The notes beneath the pieces were generated by a model. That model was given only the letters and a program-made list of their open reading frames with translations, had not been told where the DNA came from and did not search any database. From the NCBI GenBank assembly GCA_031262365.1, contig JAISHW010000062.1:1-58899 (forward strand): 58,899 bases of DNA, read 5' to 3'. Each line of letters starts with the position of its first letter. The stretch's first letter is position 1. This document shows, in pieces, positions 50,967 to 58,884 of the stretch. The DNA is from Lentimicrobiaceae bacterium. GTDB taxonomy: Bacteria > Bacteroidota > Bacteroidia > Bacteroidales > F082. The position numbers and the translations under genes are program-made.

Positions 50967-50974
50967 CGAAAGTA
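50967..50974 (-). promoter_or_regulatory. Possible -7 element of patB
   Basis: Minus-strand TACTTTCG is one base off TAnnTTTG, 12 bases before the ATG. Confidence 0.35.
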
Positions 50975-50987
50975 CTAAAAGCCTATA

Positions 50988-51006
50988 TACATTTGTTGTA
51001 CTTTTG
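50988..51006 (+). promoter_or_regulatory. Tandem -7 elements of DUF456 gene
   Basis: TACATTTG (50988-50995) and TACTTTTG (50999-51006) both match TAnnTTTG, 11 bases apart, giving two possible starts. Confidence 0.5.
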
Positions 51007-51025
51007 AACTTCTCAACAAACAAAA

Positions 51026-51550
51026 ATGCTCGAAATTTTCTTATTTGTCATAGCCTATATTTTAGCACTTGTTGGAATAGCAGGCGCCATTATTCCGGGA
51101 ATTCCGGGTCCGCCGATTAGTTTTGCGGCTATTTTAGTGTTTCATTTTACCAAAAGCATCGAATTGTCGGAGCAATTTATTGGAATAATGGCATTACTTG
51201 CTTTCGGAATCACGCTTTTAGATTATTACATTCCCATTTACGGAACGAAAAAATTCGGAGGAACGAAGTATGGTATTTGTGGAAGTATAATTGGTCTGAT
51301 TATCAGCTTATTTATACTACCTATTTTAAGTATTACAATAGGACCATTCGGTCTTTTTGGAATCATTTTAGGTCCTTTTATTGGTGCTTTCGTTGGCGAA
51401 CTTATCGGCAATCAAAGCAGCGACAAAGCGTTTCGATCGGCAATCGGTTCGTTTTTGGGTTTTTTAGCCGGAACGCTGGCAAAGATTGTGTATAGTCTTG
51501 TCGTACTTGGATTTATGATTTGGGATAGCGTTATGATTTTATTGAATTAA
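51026..51550 (+). CDS. DUF456 family membrane protein
   Basis: 174 residues with about five hydrophobic segments (2-22, 28-40, 52-68, 82-125, 138-170). DUF456 signature GIAGAIIPGIPGPPISF (about 17-33) and the glycine-rich GPFIGAFVGELIG (about 116-128). Inner membrane protein; function unknown. Divergent from patB. A terminator hairpin begins inside its stop codon, and the second MITE-like copy lies directly after that. Confidence 0.88.
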   Translation: MLEIFLFVIAYILALVGIAGAIIPGIPGPPISFAAILVFHFTKSIELSEQFIGIMALLAFGITLLDYYIPIYGTKKFGGTKYGICGSIIGLIISLFILPILSITIGPFGLFGIILGPFIGAFVGELIGNQSSDKAFRSAIGSFLGFLAGTLAKIVYSLVVLGFMIWDSVMILLN

Positions 51551-51583
51551 ACTATTTTCGGCTTTTAGCCGAAAGTAGTTTAA
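51547..51583 (+). terminator. Hairpin after DUF456 gene, at the MITE insertion point
   Basis: TTAAACTA (51547-51554) pairs with TAGTTTAA (51576-51583), with an inner TTTTCGGCT/AGCCGAAAG arm. It ends at the target duplication (51581-51584) of the MITE-like element. Confidence 0.6.
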
Positions 51584-51710
51584 TGGTAACTTCTAAAAAT
51601 CCCAATCTTTGCGTTACGCTTCTTCAACAAAATGCTCATTTACGCCAAGTAAACTCCGCTTTTGTTTCAGTCGCAAGCCTTGATATTGAAATTTTTAGAA
51701 GTCCCCTAAT
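51581..51710. mobile_element. 122-bp MITE-like element, copy 2 (with 4-bp target duplication)
   Basis: The element is 51585-51706 and differs from copy 1 (10535-10656) at three positions, all within the first 26 bases. It is flanked by TAAT (51581-51584 and 51707-51710), read as a target duplication. The ends are imperfect inverted repeats and the whole element can fold on itself. It lies 2 bases after the duplication from the stop of the C69 dipeptidase gene. Confidence 0.8.
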
Positions 51711-51712
51711 TT

Positions 51713-53452
51713 CTATTCCGGTAGTTTAAATTTTGTTCCGGTTTCATTTATCAATGCTTTTTTATACGAGTCGGGATAACCCGGAAAAGAAGGCGATTGC
51801 GGATAGCCATACGGATTGCGTAAAAATTGTCCGTTTTCCTCTTTCTTTACATTCCCGTCTAAGTATTTTACTAACAGATAATCAGACAATTCTTTCCAAC
51901 GATTGATGGTCATATTTGCCATGTTGCACGAATAATCAGTCAGAAATGTTACAGCCAATTCGGGATCTTGCTTATACAATTCTAAAGCTCCTTTATCAAC
52001 TGCTGTTGTGTAGTTTACAAACTTTGATTCAAGTTCTTGTTGCACACTTTTTATATCCGGCATTACACGGTTGTAAAACAAATAAGCGAAATGTGCTACA
52101 CGGTTAAAAACCCAAAAAGCTGCATTGTCGGAATATGTCAACATATCGCCGTTTCCTTCTGCATAAGTTTCCGGGATTTTTGTTATCGAACAATAAAAAG
52201 GCACATAAACAGCTGTTCCGGCATCGTCGACACTAAACCAAAAAATGCCACCTATCGGATTGGGAAGCCAGTTGCGCATTTGTGCCACAAACGAAAATCC
52301 GGTTTGTTGCGTAACAGTTACTCTTTCGTGAAAATACATTTCGTCTTCATATTTCCAAGTCAACGGTCGCCAACGATAGGGTAATCCGAATGGTCCTGCT
52401 CCAACATCTTGACTCATATCAAGTTCTGTTCCTTGCATGTAATTTCGTTTGAAATGCATTAAATCGGTCGCACTAATTTTACGATTTGGACGGATATAAA
52501 GAGGCATGCGCGGTTTCGAAATATCGATTCCTGTTGCATAATCCCAATATTGCGACATCTCATCGCTCACTTCGTTAAACATTGCCCAAACACGTAAATC
52601 GCAGAAACGTGCGCCTTGAAAATTGATCGGATTGTAAGCATCGCAAAAACTAAATTGAGAATCTTCGCCATCGAAATAACCTTTTGCACGTGCAAAATCG
52701 ATGATATCAGCGGCATAAATGACTTCTACCGCGTCATCATTTAGTTTGTCCCATTGCTTATTGGTAATCGATTTTACACCATCGGCAAGTTTAAACTGCG
52801 CAATACGCGCCTGATTGGCGTGAGCCGATATGTAACCATCGGGAATACGGATAGCAATCCAAACAGCACCTTTGTTTGCATTGACAAGTTTTTTTGTTTT
52901 ACGATCTTTTTTCAAATCAACTCCTTTTCCAATCAGTTCCATGTACCACACTTCGTTCGGATCGCCAATCGAAAACGATTCGCCGGTGCTCGCATAGCCA
53001 TATTCTTCGACCAAATCAGCAATCACTTTGATAGCTTCACGTGCTGTTTTGGCGCGTTGCAAAGCCAAAGACATCAAACTACCGTAATCAACAATTCCAG
53101 TTGAATCGAAAAGTTCCGAACGACCGTCGAATGTACTTTCACCAATAGCAAGTTGGTGTTCGTTCATGAAACCAATTGTTTGGTACGTGTGTGCTATTTG
53201 CGGAATTTCGCCCAAAGGTTTTGCCGATCCACGATCATAAAGCGTTATCATCGTTCCTTCGGACCAATCAGCAGCGGGACGAAAATACAACTCACCATAA
53301 CGAATATGTGAATCAGCAGCGTATGTTACCATTGTTGAACCGTCGACAGAAGCACCTTTTGTTACCATAAAATTGGTACACGCATGCGTTTCGATATTAG
53401 CAAAAGAAAAGAATAAAAAAGCGAAAGTTAAAAGTCGAAATTGATACATCAT
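51713..53452 (-). CDS. C69 family dipeptidase, exported
   Basis: 579 residues from ATG 53452 (ATG 53449 is equally possible). Signal peptide ends ETHA before Cys25-Thr-Asn-Phe, the N-terminal nucleophile of C69/U34 peptidases of the Ntn fold, exposed by cleavage. GYASTGESFSIGDPNEVWYMELIGKG (about 150-175) and VDYGSLMSLALQRAKTAREA are family features. It would cut dipeptides in the periplasm. A longer frame to 53503 starts upstream of the -7 element (53476-53483) and is rejected. A MITE-like element follows its stop. Confidence 0.9.
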   Translation of the reverse strand: MMYQFRLLTFAFLFFSFANIETHACTNFMVTKGASVDGSTMVTYAADSHIRYGELYFRPAADWSEGTMITLYDRGSAKPLGEIPQIAHTYQTIGFMNEHQLAIGESTFDGRSELFDSTGIVDYGSLMSLALQRAKTAREAIKVIADLVEEYGYASTGESFSIGDPNEVWYMELIGKGVDLKKDRKTKKLVNANKGAVWIAIRIPDGYISAHANQARIAQFKLADGVKSITNKQWDKLNDDAVEVIYAADIIDFARAKGYFDGEDSQFSFCDAYNPINFQGARFCDLRVWAMFNEVSDEMSQYWDYATGIDISKPRMPLYIRPNRKISATDLMHFKRNYMQGTELDMSQDVGAGPFGLPYRWRPLTWKYEDEMYFHERVTVTQQTGFSFVAQMRNWLPNPIGGIFWFSVDDAGTAVYVPFYCSITKIPETYAEGNGDMLTYSDNAAFWVFNRVAHFAYLFYNRVMPDIKSVQQELESKFVNYTTAVDKGALELYKQDPELAVTFLTDYSCNMANMTINRWKELSDYLLVKYLDGNVKKEENGQFLRNPYGYPQSPSFPGYPDSYKKALINETGTKFKLPE

Positions 53453-53475
53453 AATTTTATCTATTTTAATTGAAG

Positions 53476-53483
53476 CAAATGTA
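53476..53483 (-). promoter_or_regulatory. -7 element of C69 dipeptidase gene
   Basis: Minus-strand TACATTTG matches TAnnTTTG; leader about 17 nt to ATG 53452. Confidence 0.55.
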
Positions 53484-53700
53484 GTTAAAAACAACGAAAC
53501 CATTCACCTATCCCCAAATCAAAACGTTACAATCCCATTATTGGAATGTTTCAAATACGAATAAGCTTATTGTAAGTTTTTAAAAACCAATATAAACCTG
53601 TATATCAATAAAGTTTAATAACATTAAACAAATTAGGCATAATTTTTGAGCATGGATTTGGCTTTTAATTGGGTAGTCCCTCTCTTGATTGTTTGTATTT

Positions 53701-55041
53701 ATGCTTTTTAATATATTTTCTCTTCTTTTTGTGATTGCATGGCAAGAAATTGTTGTTGTATTGCTTGCCGGCGCAATTGCCATTCTTGTTGTATTGCTTT
53801 TAAACTTTCGAAAGAAGGAAACCGCTTTGCGAAAAGAAAACAAAAAATATGAAACCGATATTCAAGCAATCAAACAAATTGTTAGAAACAAACAAAATGC
53901 TAATTTCTCTGACAACTTTGCTTTAGACCTCGAAATCAAACTTAAAGACCGTTTTATATCGACTCTCGGGCACGAAATCAGGACACCTATCAACGGCATG
54001 CTTGGCTTGCTTTCAATTATTAAGCAATCAGATGATTACTCGTTAGAAGAAAATCAGAGCATTTACTTAGAAATCGAAAGTCTTACAAGACAGCTTTTTT
54101 CGTCGATAAGCGACTTGCTTGATTACATTAAACTGAACAACAATGTATTGTTCTTAGAAAAAATCAATTTCAACATATACAACGAGTTAGGCGAAGCGTT
54201 GCGTGTAATCGAAAATGATGCTGAAAACAAAAAAATTTCGATCAAACATGATTATTTTGATCCGAATAAACAAGTCTATGTCATAGGCGACTCGGCACGT
54301 CTTAAACAAATCATTACAAACGTCATTCAAAACGCCTATTCGTTCCATAAAAAAGACGATGTACACATCGAATATAGTTTAAAAGAGTTCGACAGCAACC
54401 ACTTTGAATTCAGTCTCAACCTACATTATTTTGGCGAAAAAGTAAAAGATATTGACGAACTTGACTGTTTATCTTTAGGATCAAACATTATTGATCATGT
54501 CTACAATAGTATTGGGTTAAGCATTGGGCTTAATATTTCAAAAAGACTTATCGAATTAATGGGCGGATCGCTTTTGATCGAAAAAAACAAAAACGGCGTT
54601 ACGGATATTCGTTTCAATGTTATTTTAGAAAAAGGATTGGAACCTGATTTTAACAATAAAAAACAAAAATTGATTCTTCTTGTCGAAGACAATGCTATCA
54701 ATCAAAAAGTTTCGCTTTTTGCGTTAAACAAATTAGGATACGATGTTGATATTGCTCCGAACGGAAAAATTGCAATTGAAATGTTTCAATCTAAAAACTA
54801 CGATCTTATTTTAATGGATATTCAAATGCCTGTAATGGACGGAATTACAGCAACAAGACATATTCGCGAAATCGAATCGCGAAACAACGTTACGCACCCG
54901 ATCGGCATTATAGCAATCACGGCAAACACCATTAAAGAAGACCGTGAACGTTGCTTTGCTGTTGGCATGAATGAATATGTGAGCAAACCTTTCTGCTTAG
55001 AAAAATTTCCGGAAATCTTATCCAAATTCGAGCGCAAATAG
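53701..55041 (+). CDS. Membrane hybrid histidine kinase/response regulator with degenerate ATP-binding domain
   Basis: 446 residues from the ATG at 53701 (an upstream TTG at 53689 is weaker). One N-terminal transmembrane segment (about 5-35) without a large sensor domain, then a coiled coil (about 36-85), a HisKA dimerisation helix with His91 in LGHEIRTPINGMLG, a HATPase domain (about 155-310), and a receiver domain with LLVEDNAINQK, phospho-acceptor Asp373 in LILMDIQMPVMDG and YVSKPF. The N box (NVIQNA, about 207-212) is present, but the usual DxGxG of the G1 box is not seen: the region reads LNLHYFGEKV. Kinase activity is therefore uncertain. Partner unknown; stands alone. Confidence 0.85.
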   Translation: MLFNIFSLLFVIAWQEIVVVLLAGAIAILVVLLLNFRKKETALRKENKKYETDIQAIKQIVRNKQNANFSDNFALDLEIKLKDRFISTLGHEIRTPINGMLGLLSIIKQSDDYSLEENQSIYLEIESLTRQLFSSISDLLDYIKLNNNVLFLEKINFNIYNELGEALRVIENDAENKKISIKHDYFDPNKQVYVIGDSARLKQIITNVIQNAYSFHKKDDVHIEYSLKEFDSNHFEFSLNLHYFGEKVKDIDELDCLSLGSNIIDHVYNSIGLSIGLNISKRLIELMGGSLLIEKNKNGVTDIRFNVILEKGLEPDFNNKKQKLILLVEDNAINQKVSLFALNKLGYDVDIAPNGKIAIEMFQSKNYDLILMDIQMPVMDGITATRHIREIESRNNVTHPIGIIAITANTIKEDRERCFAVGMNEYVSKPFCLEKFPEILSKFERK

Positions 55042-55088
55042 CAATAATTTATCCGCGTGAATTTCGTTTTTATTCCAATAATCTAACG

Positions 55089-55096
55089 TACATTTG
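55089..55096 (+). promoter_or_regulatory. -7 element of rarA operon
   Basis: TACATTTG matches TAnnTTTG. It overlaps the start of the longest frame (55094), so the ATG at 55115 is used. Confidence 0.55.
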
Positions 55097-55114
55097 AACG
55101 TAAATATTTCGTTT

Positions 55115-56401
55115 ATGAAATTTGGCTCTATTCCTTTGGCAGAACGTTTACGTCCCAATTCGTTACACACCTATATCGGACAGGAACATTTGGTAGGCGA
55201 AGGTGCCATTTTGAAACACGCTATTGATTCGGGAAGAATACCAAGCATGATTTTTTGGGGACCTCCCGGCGTTGGCAAAACAACATTGGCATCTATTATT
55301 TCGAAACAAGCAGAACGTCCTTTTTTCGTTTTAAGTGCCATCAATAGCGGCGTAAAAGATGTTCGCGACATTATTGATCGTGCCAAACAGCTTCCTCAAG
55401 CACCCATACTTTTCATCGACGAAATTCACCGTTTCAACAAATCTCAACAAGATTCGCTATTATCGGCTGTCGAAAAAGGAATCATCACATTGATTGGTGC
55501 TACAACCGAAAATCCGTCGTTTGAAGTTATCGCCCCACTCCTATCGCGTTGTCAGGTCTACATACTCAAACCACTTGAAAAAGAACATCTTGAAAAATTA
55601 TTAGATTCGGCAAAAGAAACTTTAGAAAGCGATTTGAGAAAAGAAATCGTTTTCGAAGAAAACGAAGCTCTGATACAAATAAGCGGCGGCGATGCTCGAA
55701 AACTATTAAACGCTATCGAACTTGTAACCAGTATTTTAGTAGAAGAAAACGCAGCTGCAGAACGATTAATTATTACCAATGAAATTGCCAAACGCTGCAT
55801 TCAAAATAATTTATCGAAATACGACAAAAAAGGCGAACAACATTACGACATCATCTCGGCTTTTATCAAATCGATACGTGGTAGCGACCCAAATGCCGCC
55901 GTATATTATTTGGCTCGAATGTGTGATGCAGGCGAAGATCCACTTTTCATTGCCCGCCGCATGCTTATTTTAGCCTCCGAAGACATCGGAAATGCCAATC
56001 CAAACGCCTTATTATTGGCAAACGTCTGTTTCGATGCCGTAAATAAAATCGGTTGGCCCGAAAGCCGAATAATTCTTTCACAAACAGCTATTTATCTGGC
56101 TTGTTCGGCAAAAAGCAACGCTTCGTACATGGCGATAGAAACAGCACAAGGCATGATTCGTAAAACGGGCGACTTGAGTGTTCCGTTGCACTTGCGCAAT
56201 GCACCTACAAAATTGATGAAGGAAATCGGTTACGGACAATTTTACAAATATGCACACGATTTCAATAATAACTTCGTTGAACAAGAATTTTTACCCGACG
56301 AAATACAAAATACAAAATTTTACGACCCGGGCAATAACACACGCGAAAATGAAATGCGAAAATCATTGAAAACACGTTGGAAAGAAAAATACGGCTATTA
56401 A
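55115..56401 (+). CDS. rarA: Replication-associated recombination protein A
   Basis: 428 residues from ATG 55115 (MKFGSIPLAERLRP). AAA+ ATPase of the RarA/MgsA/WRNIP1 group: PLAERLRPNSLHTYIGQEHLVG (about 7-28), Walker A GPPGVGKT (49-56), Walker B FIDEIHRFN (about 98-106), sensor ATTENPSFEV, and the C-terminal tetramerisation domain (about 250-420, DPNAAVYYLARM, SEDIGNANPNAL). It acts at stalled or gapped forks. Leads rarA-radical SAM-GyrI-like-DUF2750, with gaps of 7, 9 and 29 bases. Confidence 0.94.
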   Translation: MKFGSIPLAERLRPNSLHTYIGQEHLVGEGAILKHAIDSGRIPSMIFWGPPGVGKTTLASIISKQAERPFFVLSAINSGVKDVRDIIDRAKQLPQAPILFIDEIHRFNKSQQDSLLSAVEKGIITLIGATTENPSFEVIAPLLSRCQVYILKPLEKEHLEKLLDSAKETLESDLRKEIVFEENEALIQISGGDARKLLNAIELVTSILVEENAAAERLIITNEIAKRCIQNNLSKYDKKGEQHYDIISAFIKSIRGSDPNAAVYYLARMCDAGEDPLFIARRMLILASEDIGNANPNALLLANVCFDAVNKIGWPESRIILSQTAIYLACSAKSNASYMAIETAQGMIRKTGDLSVPLHLRNAPTKLMKEIGYGQFYKYAHDFNNNFVEQEFLPDEIQNTKFYDPGNNTRENEMRKSLKTRWKEKYGY

Positions 56402-56408
56402 ATCCTGT

Positions 56409-57290
56409 ATGAAAAGCATCAAAACCAACACCATACTTTCGAAACATAAATACAAAAATATGTGGTTCAACATCGACTACATAATGAATCTTTACCGGGG
56501 ATGTTGCCATGGTTGCATTTATTGCGATGCTCGAAGCGATTGCTATCAAATAACTGATTTCGACCAAGTAACCGTAAAAGAAAATGCCATTTCGATTCTG
56601 GAAAAAGAATTAAAAGCCACGCGCAACAAAGGAATTATAGGAATCGGATCGATGTCGGACACATACAATCCTTTCGAAAAAAATCAAACTATTACCCGTC
56701 AGGCTTTGTTGCTACTGGCGCGTTATGGTTTTGGTGTTTCTCTGGTTACAAAAAGTGATTTGATTGTCCGAGATATTGATGTGTTGAAAGAAATACAAAA
56801 ACACGCGCCCATCATCTGCAAACTCACCATTACCACAATTGACGACACGTTGAGTAAAAAAATCGAACCCAATGTCTGTTGTTCATCAAATCGATTCAAC
56901 GCCTTAGAAAAATTAACTTCAGAAGGCATTTTTTCGGGTATCATGCTCATGCCAATTCTTCCTTATATTACTGATAACGAGCAACAAATCATCAGTTTGA
57001 TTCGACGTGCTCACGAATGTGGAGCTCGTTTCATTTATCCGGCTTTCGGAATGACTTTACGTGCCAATCAACGTGATTATTATTACGAACAACTTGACCG
57101 AATTTTTCCGAATTTAAAAGAAAAATACGTCCAACAATACGGCGATGCATATAATTGTCAGGCAGAAAATTCGAAAAAACTTTATCATATATTTGTCTCC
57201 GAATGTCAAAAAACCGGTTTGTTATTTCAAATGAAAGACATCATCGCTGCTTATATGCAACACACACCACAACAATTGAAATTATTTTAA
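56409..57290 (+). CDS. SPL/COG1533-type radical SAM protein
   Basis: 293 residues. The 4Fe-4S motif is C32-x3-C36-x2-C39 in YRGCCHGCIYCDAR, with an extra Cys33. GIGSMSDTYNPFEKNQTITRQAL (about 76-98) is the typical second half of the COG1533 signature. C-terminal part (about 190-290) has no clear extra cluster motif. The family includes spore photoproduct lyase-like and uncharacterised enzymes, and no substrate can be named. It lies 7 bases after rarA, so it is cotranscribed with a fork-repair protein. Confidence 0.88.
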   Translation: MKSIKTNTILSKHKYKNMWFNIDYIMNLYRGCCHGCIYCDARSDCYQITDFDQVTVKENAISILEKELKATRNKGIIGIGSMSDTYNPFEKNQTITRQALLLLARYGFGVSLVTKSDLIVRDIDVLKEIQKHAPIICKLTITTIDDTLSKKIEPNVCCSSNRFNALEKLTSEGIFSGIMLMPILPYITDNEQQIISLIRRAHECGARFIYPAFGMTLRANQRDYYYEQLDRIFPNLKEKYVQQYGDAYNCQAENSKKLYHIFVSECQKTGLLFQMKDIIAAYMQHTPQQLKLF

Positions 57291-57299
57291 AACTATATT

Positions 57300-57860
57300 A
57301 TGAAATACAGAGTACTTAAAATTACAGCTATCATCGTAGCGTTGTTTCTAATGCTTATTTTCGGACAATACGCCTATTTAGGAGGATTTTCGAAAATCAA
57401 ATTTCAAACCATCGAATGTGGCAACGAAATTCTTGTTTACGAAAAAATGACGGGTAGTTATAGCGAAACGCCACGTGTAATGGATTCTATTTACTACCGA
57501 TTGCTTCACGAATTTGGCATCGAAACAGGAAAAGGATTTGGAATTTATTACGACAATCCGCAATACGTCGAAGCCGAGAAATTGCGTTCGGAAATTGGCG
57601 TTATTTTAGAACCAAAAGATCGTAATCGAATCAGCGAAATAGACTCGACGTTTTGTGTCAAAACACTTCCTGTCGAAATGTATCTCGTCGCCGAATTTCC
57701 TTTCAAAAGCCCTTTATCCATCTTTATCGGTATGTCAAAAGTATATCCGGCAATGACGAAATATGTCGCGCAACATCAACTAAACGACGGGCTTGTAATG
57801 GAAATTTACGACGTACCAAATAAAAAAATCATTTATCGCAAATTGATTCAATCTGAATAG
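57300..57860 (+). CDS. Membrane-anchored GyrI-like protein
   Basis: 186 residues. One N-terminal transmembrane helix (about 7-27), then a soluble domain with GYSETP, EFGIETGKGFGIYYDNP (about 70-86), EIGVIL and TLPVEMYLVAEFPFKSPLS (about 121-139). This pattern resembles the GyrI/SOUL small-molecule binding fold with a membrane anchor. Function unknown; the fold assignment is from pattern only. 9 bases after the radical SAM gene. Confidence 0.65.
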   Translation: MKYRVLKITAIIVALFLMLIFGQYAYLGGFSKIKFQTIECGNEILVYEKMTGSYSETPRVMDSIYYRLLHEFGIETGKGFGIYYDNPQYVEAEKLRSEIGVILEPKDRNRISEIDSTFCVKTLPVEMYLVAEFPFKSPLSIFIGMSKVYPAMTKYVAQHQLNDGLVMEIYDVPNKKIIYRKLIQSE

Positions 57861-57889
57861 TTTTATTTACTCATAAACATATTACATAA

Positions 57890-58231
57890 ATGAATGATAA
57901 CGAACGTTTTGAATTATTCGTAACAACAATTAGACACCATCGAACCATTTGGCTTTTAGAAGCCAAGCCAGGGCTTTTTGCCATGCTCGAAGACAATAAC
58001 GAAAACGCTTATATCCCCATTTGGCACACCGAAGCCGAAGCTCAAAATGCTGTGCAAGGCGATTGGCAAACGTACAAAGCCTCTCCGATGGCTTTCGACG
58101 AACTTCATGAATGGCTTAAAGAACTCGAAACCGATGCCATCGACATTGCTGTTTTTCCAGATGGAAACGGAAAAATTTTACCGTTGAAACCATCGCAACT
58201 GAAACAGTTTATTGAATCTGTCAAAAGTTAA
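57890..58231 (+). CDS. DUF2750 family protein
   Basis: 113 residues, soluble. Core matches the DUF2750 pattern: FVTTIRHHRTIWLLEAK (about 10-26), PIWHTEAEAQNAVQGDW (about 43-59), FDELHEWLKELETDAIDIAVFPDGNGKIL (about 69-97). Small immunity-like or uncharacterised proteins of this family are widespread; function unknown. Last gene of the rarA unit. No terminator is clear and a repeat-rich, gene-free stretch follows. Confidence 0.85.
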   Translation: MNDNERFELFVTTIRHHRTIWLLEAKPGLFAMLEDNNENAYIPIWHTEAEAQNAVQGDWQTYKASPMAFDELHEWLKELETDAIDIAVFPDGNGKILPLKPSQLKQFIESVKS

Positions 58232-58462
58232 TTTCATTCCGTCATTTTCTTCCTGTGTCATCTCCGTAAATGACGAATAGGTATAAAAAATACTTGCCGA
58301 TATCTTTTTACAAATACATACAAACCTGAGTTTTGGATAGGACCCTATCAAATACATGTCGTTAGATATGTTATATTGGTAGAAATCAGATACATACAAG
58401 AACCACGCATCCCATTCGGGATGCAACCTGACGGAATTGTTGTGTAAGGAATTTGTGTTTAT

Positions 58463-58493
58463 TACAATGGATGCCGGTCTTCAGCGGCATGAC
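58463..58493 (+). repeat. REP-like repeat, copy 2
   Basis: TACAATGGATGCCGG...CGGCATGAC with imperfect palindromic arms; same family as 17535-17563. Confidence 0.6.
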
Positions 58494-58506
58494 AAGTACG
58501 GAAAAT

Positions 58507-58538
58507 GTCATTCCGACGAAGGTCGGAATCCATTGTAC
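58507..58538 (-). repeat. REP-like repeat, copy 3 (inverted)
   Basis: GTCATTCCGACGAAGGTCGG... reading into CCATTGTAC, the family in the opposite orientation, facing copy 2. Confidence 0.6.
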
Positions 58539-58565
58539 AAATAAGCAATACCTTATCCTTTTCTT

Positions 58566-58596
58566 TACAGTGGATTCCGTCCTCCGACGGCATGAC
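58566..58596 (+). repeat. REP-like repeat, copy 4
   Basis: TACAGTGGATTCCG...CGGCATGAC, same direction as copy 2. Confidence 0.6.
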
Positions 58597-58718
58597 TGGA
58601 GGATGGTAACGGCACGCTGTGGTTGATTATTTGCATCATTTCTACCAATATAGAATCCCTAACGGGATTCCTATCTTATAACCTGAGTTCGGGATAAGCC
58701 CGTGGCTTGAAAAGCCAT

Positions 58719-58884
58719 ATTTTCATAACCACAGGTAAGCAAAAGCGTAACCTGTGGAGGGAAATATAGGACAAACGCTACCTGAAAGGCAGAACATATA
58801 AGTCGTTTGTAAGTTGTTCTGCTTTTCAAGCAGCGTTATTTATGGCATTTTACCTTAGGTCGTTGACCGTAAGGTTATGAAAAT
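58719..58884. repeat. Nested inverted repeats
   Basis: Outer arms ATTTTCATAACC (58719-58730) and its exact complement (58873-58884) enclose CCACAGGT/ACCTGTGG (58729-58736 and 58750-58757) and a 21-bp pair with 3 mismatches (58775-58795 and 58816-58836). The arrangement can fold as a multi-armed cruciform. Confidence 0.6.

Larger units (their letters stand above)
58336..58670. repeat. Hairpins paired with inverted ATATTGGTAGAAAT boxes
   Basis: ATATTGGTAGAAAT at 58373-58386 and its exact complement at 58638-58651. Beside them lie hairpins GATAGGACCCTATC (58336-58349), GCATCCCATTCGGGATGC (58407-58424) and GAATCCCTAACGGGATTC (58653-58670). Confidence 0.65.
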
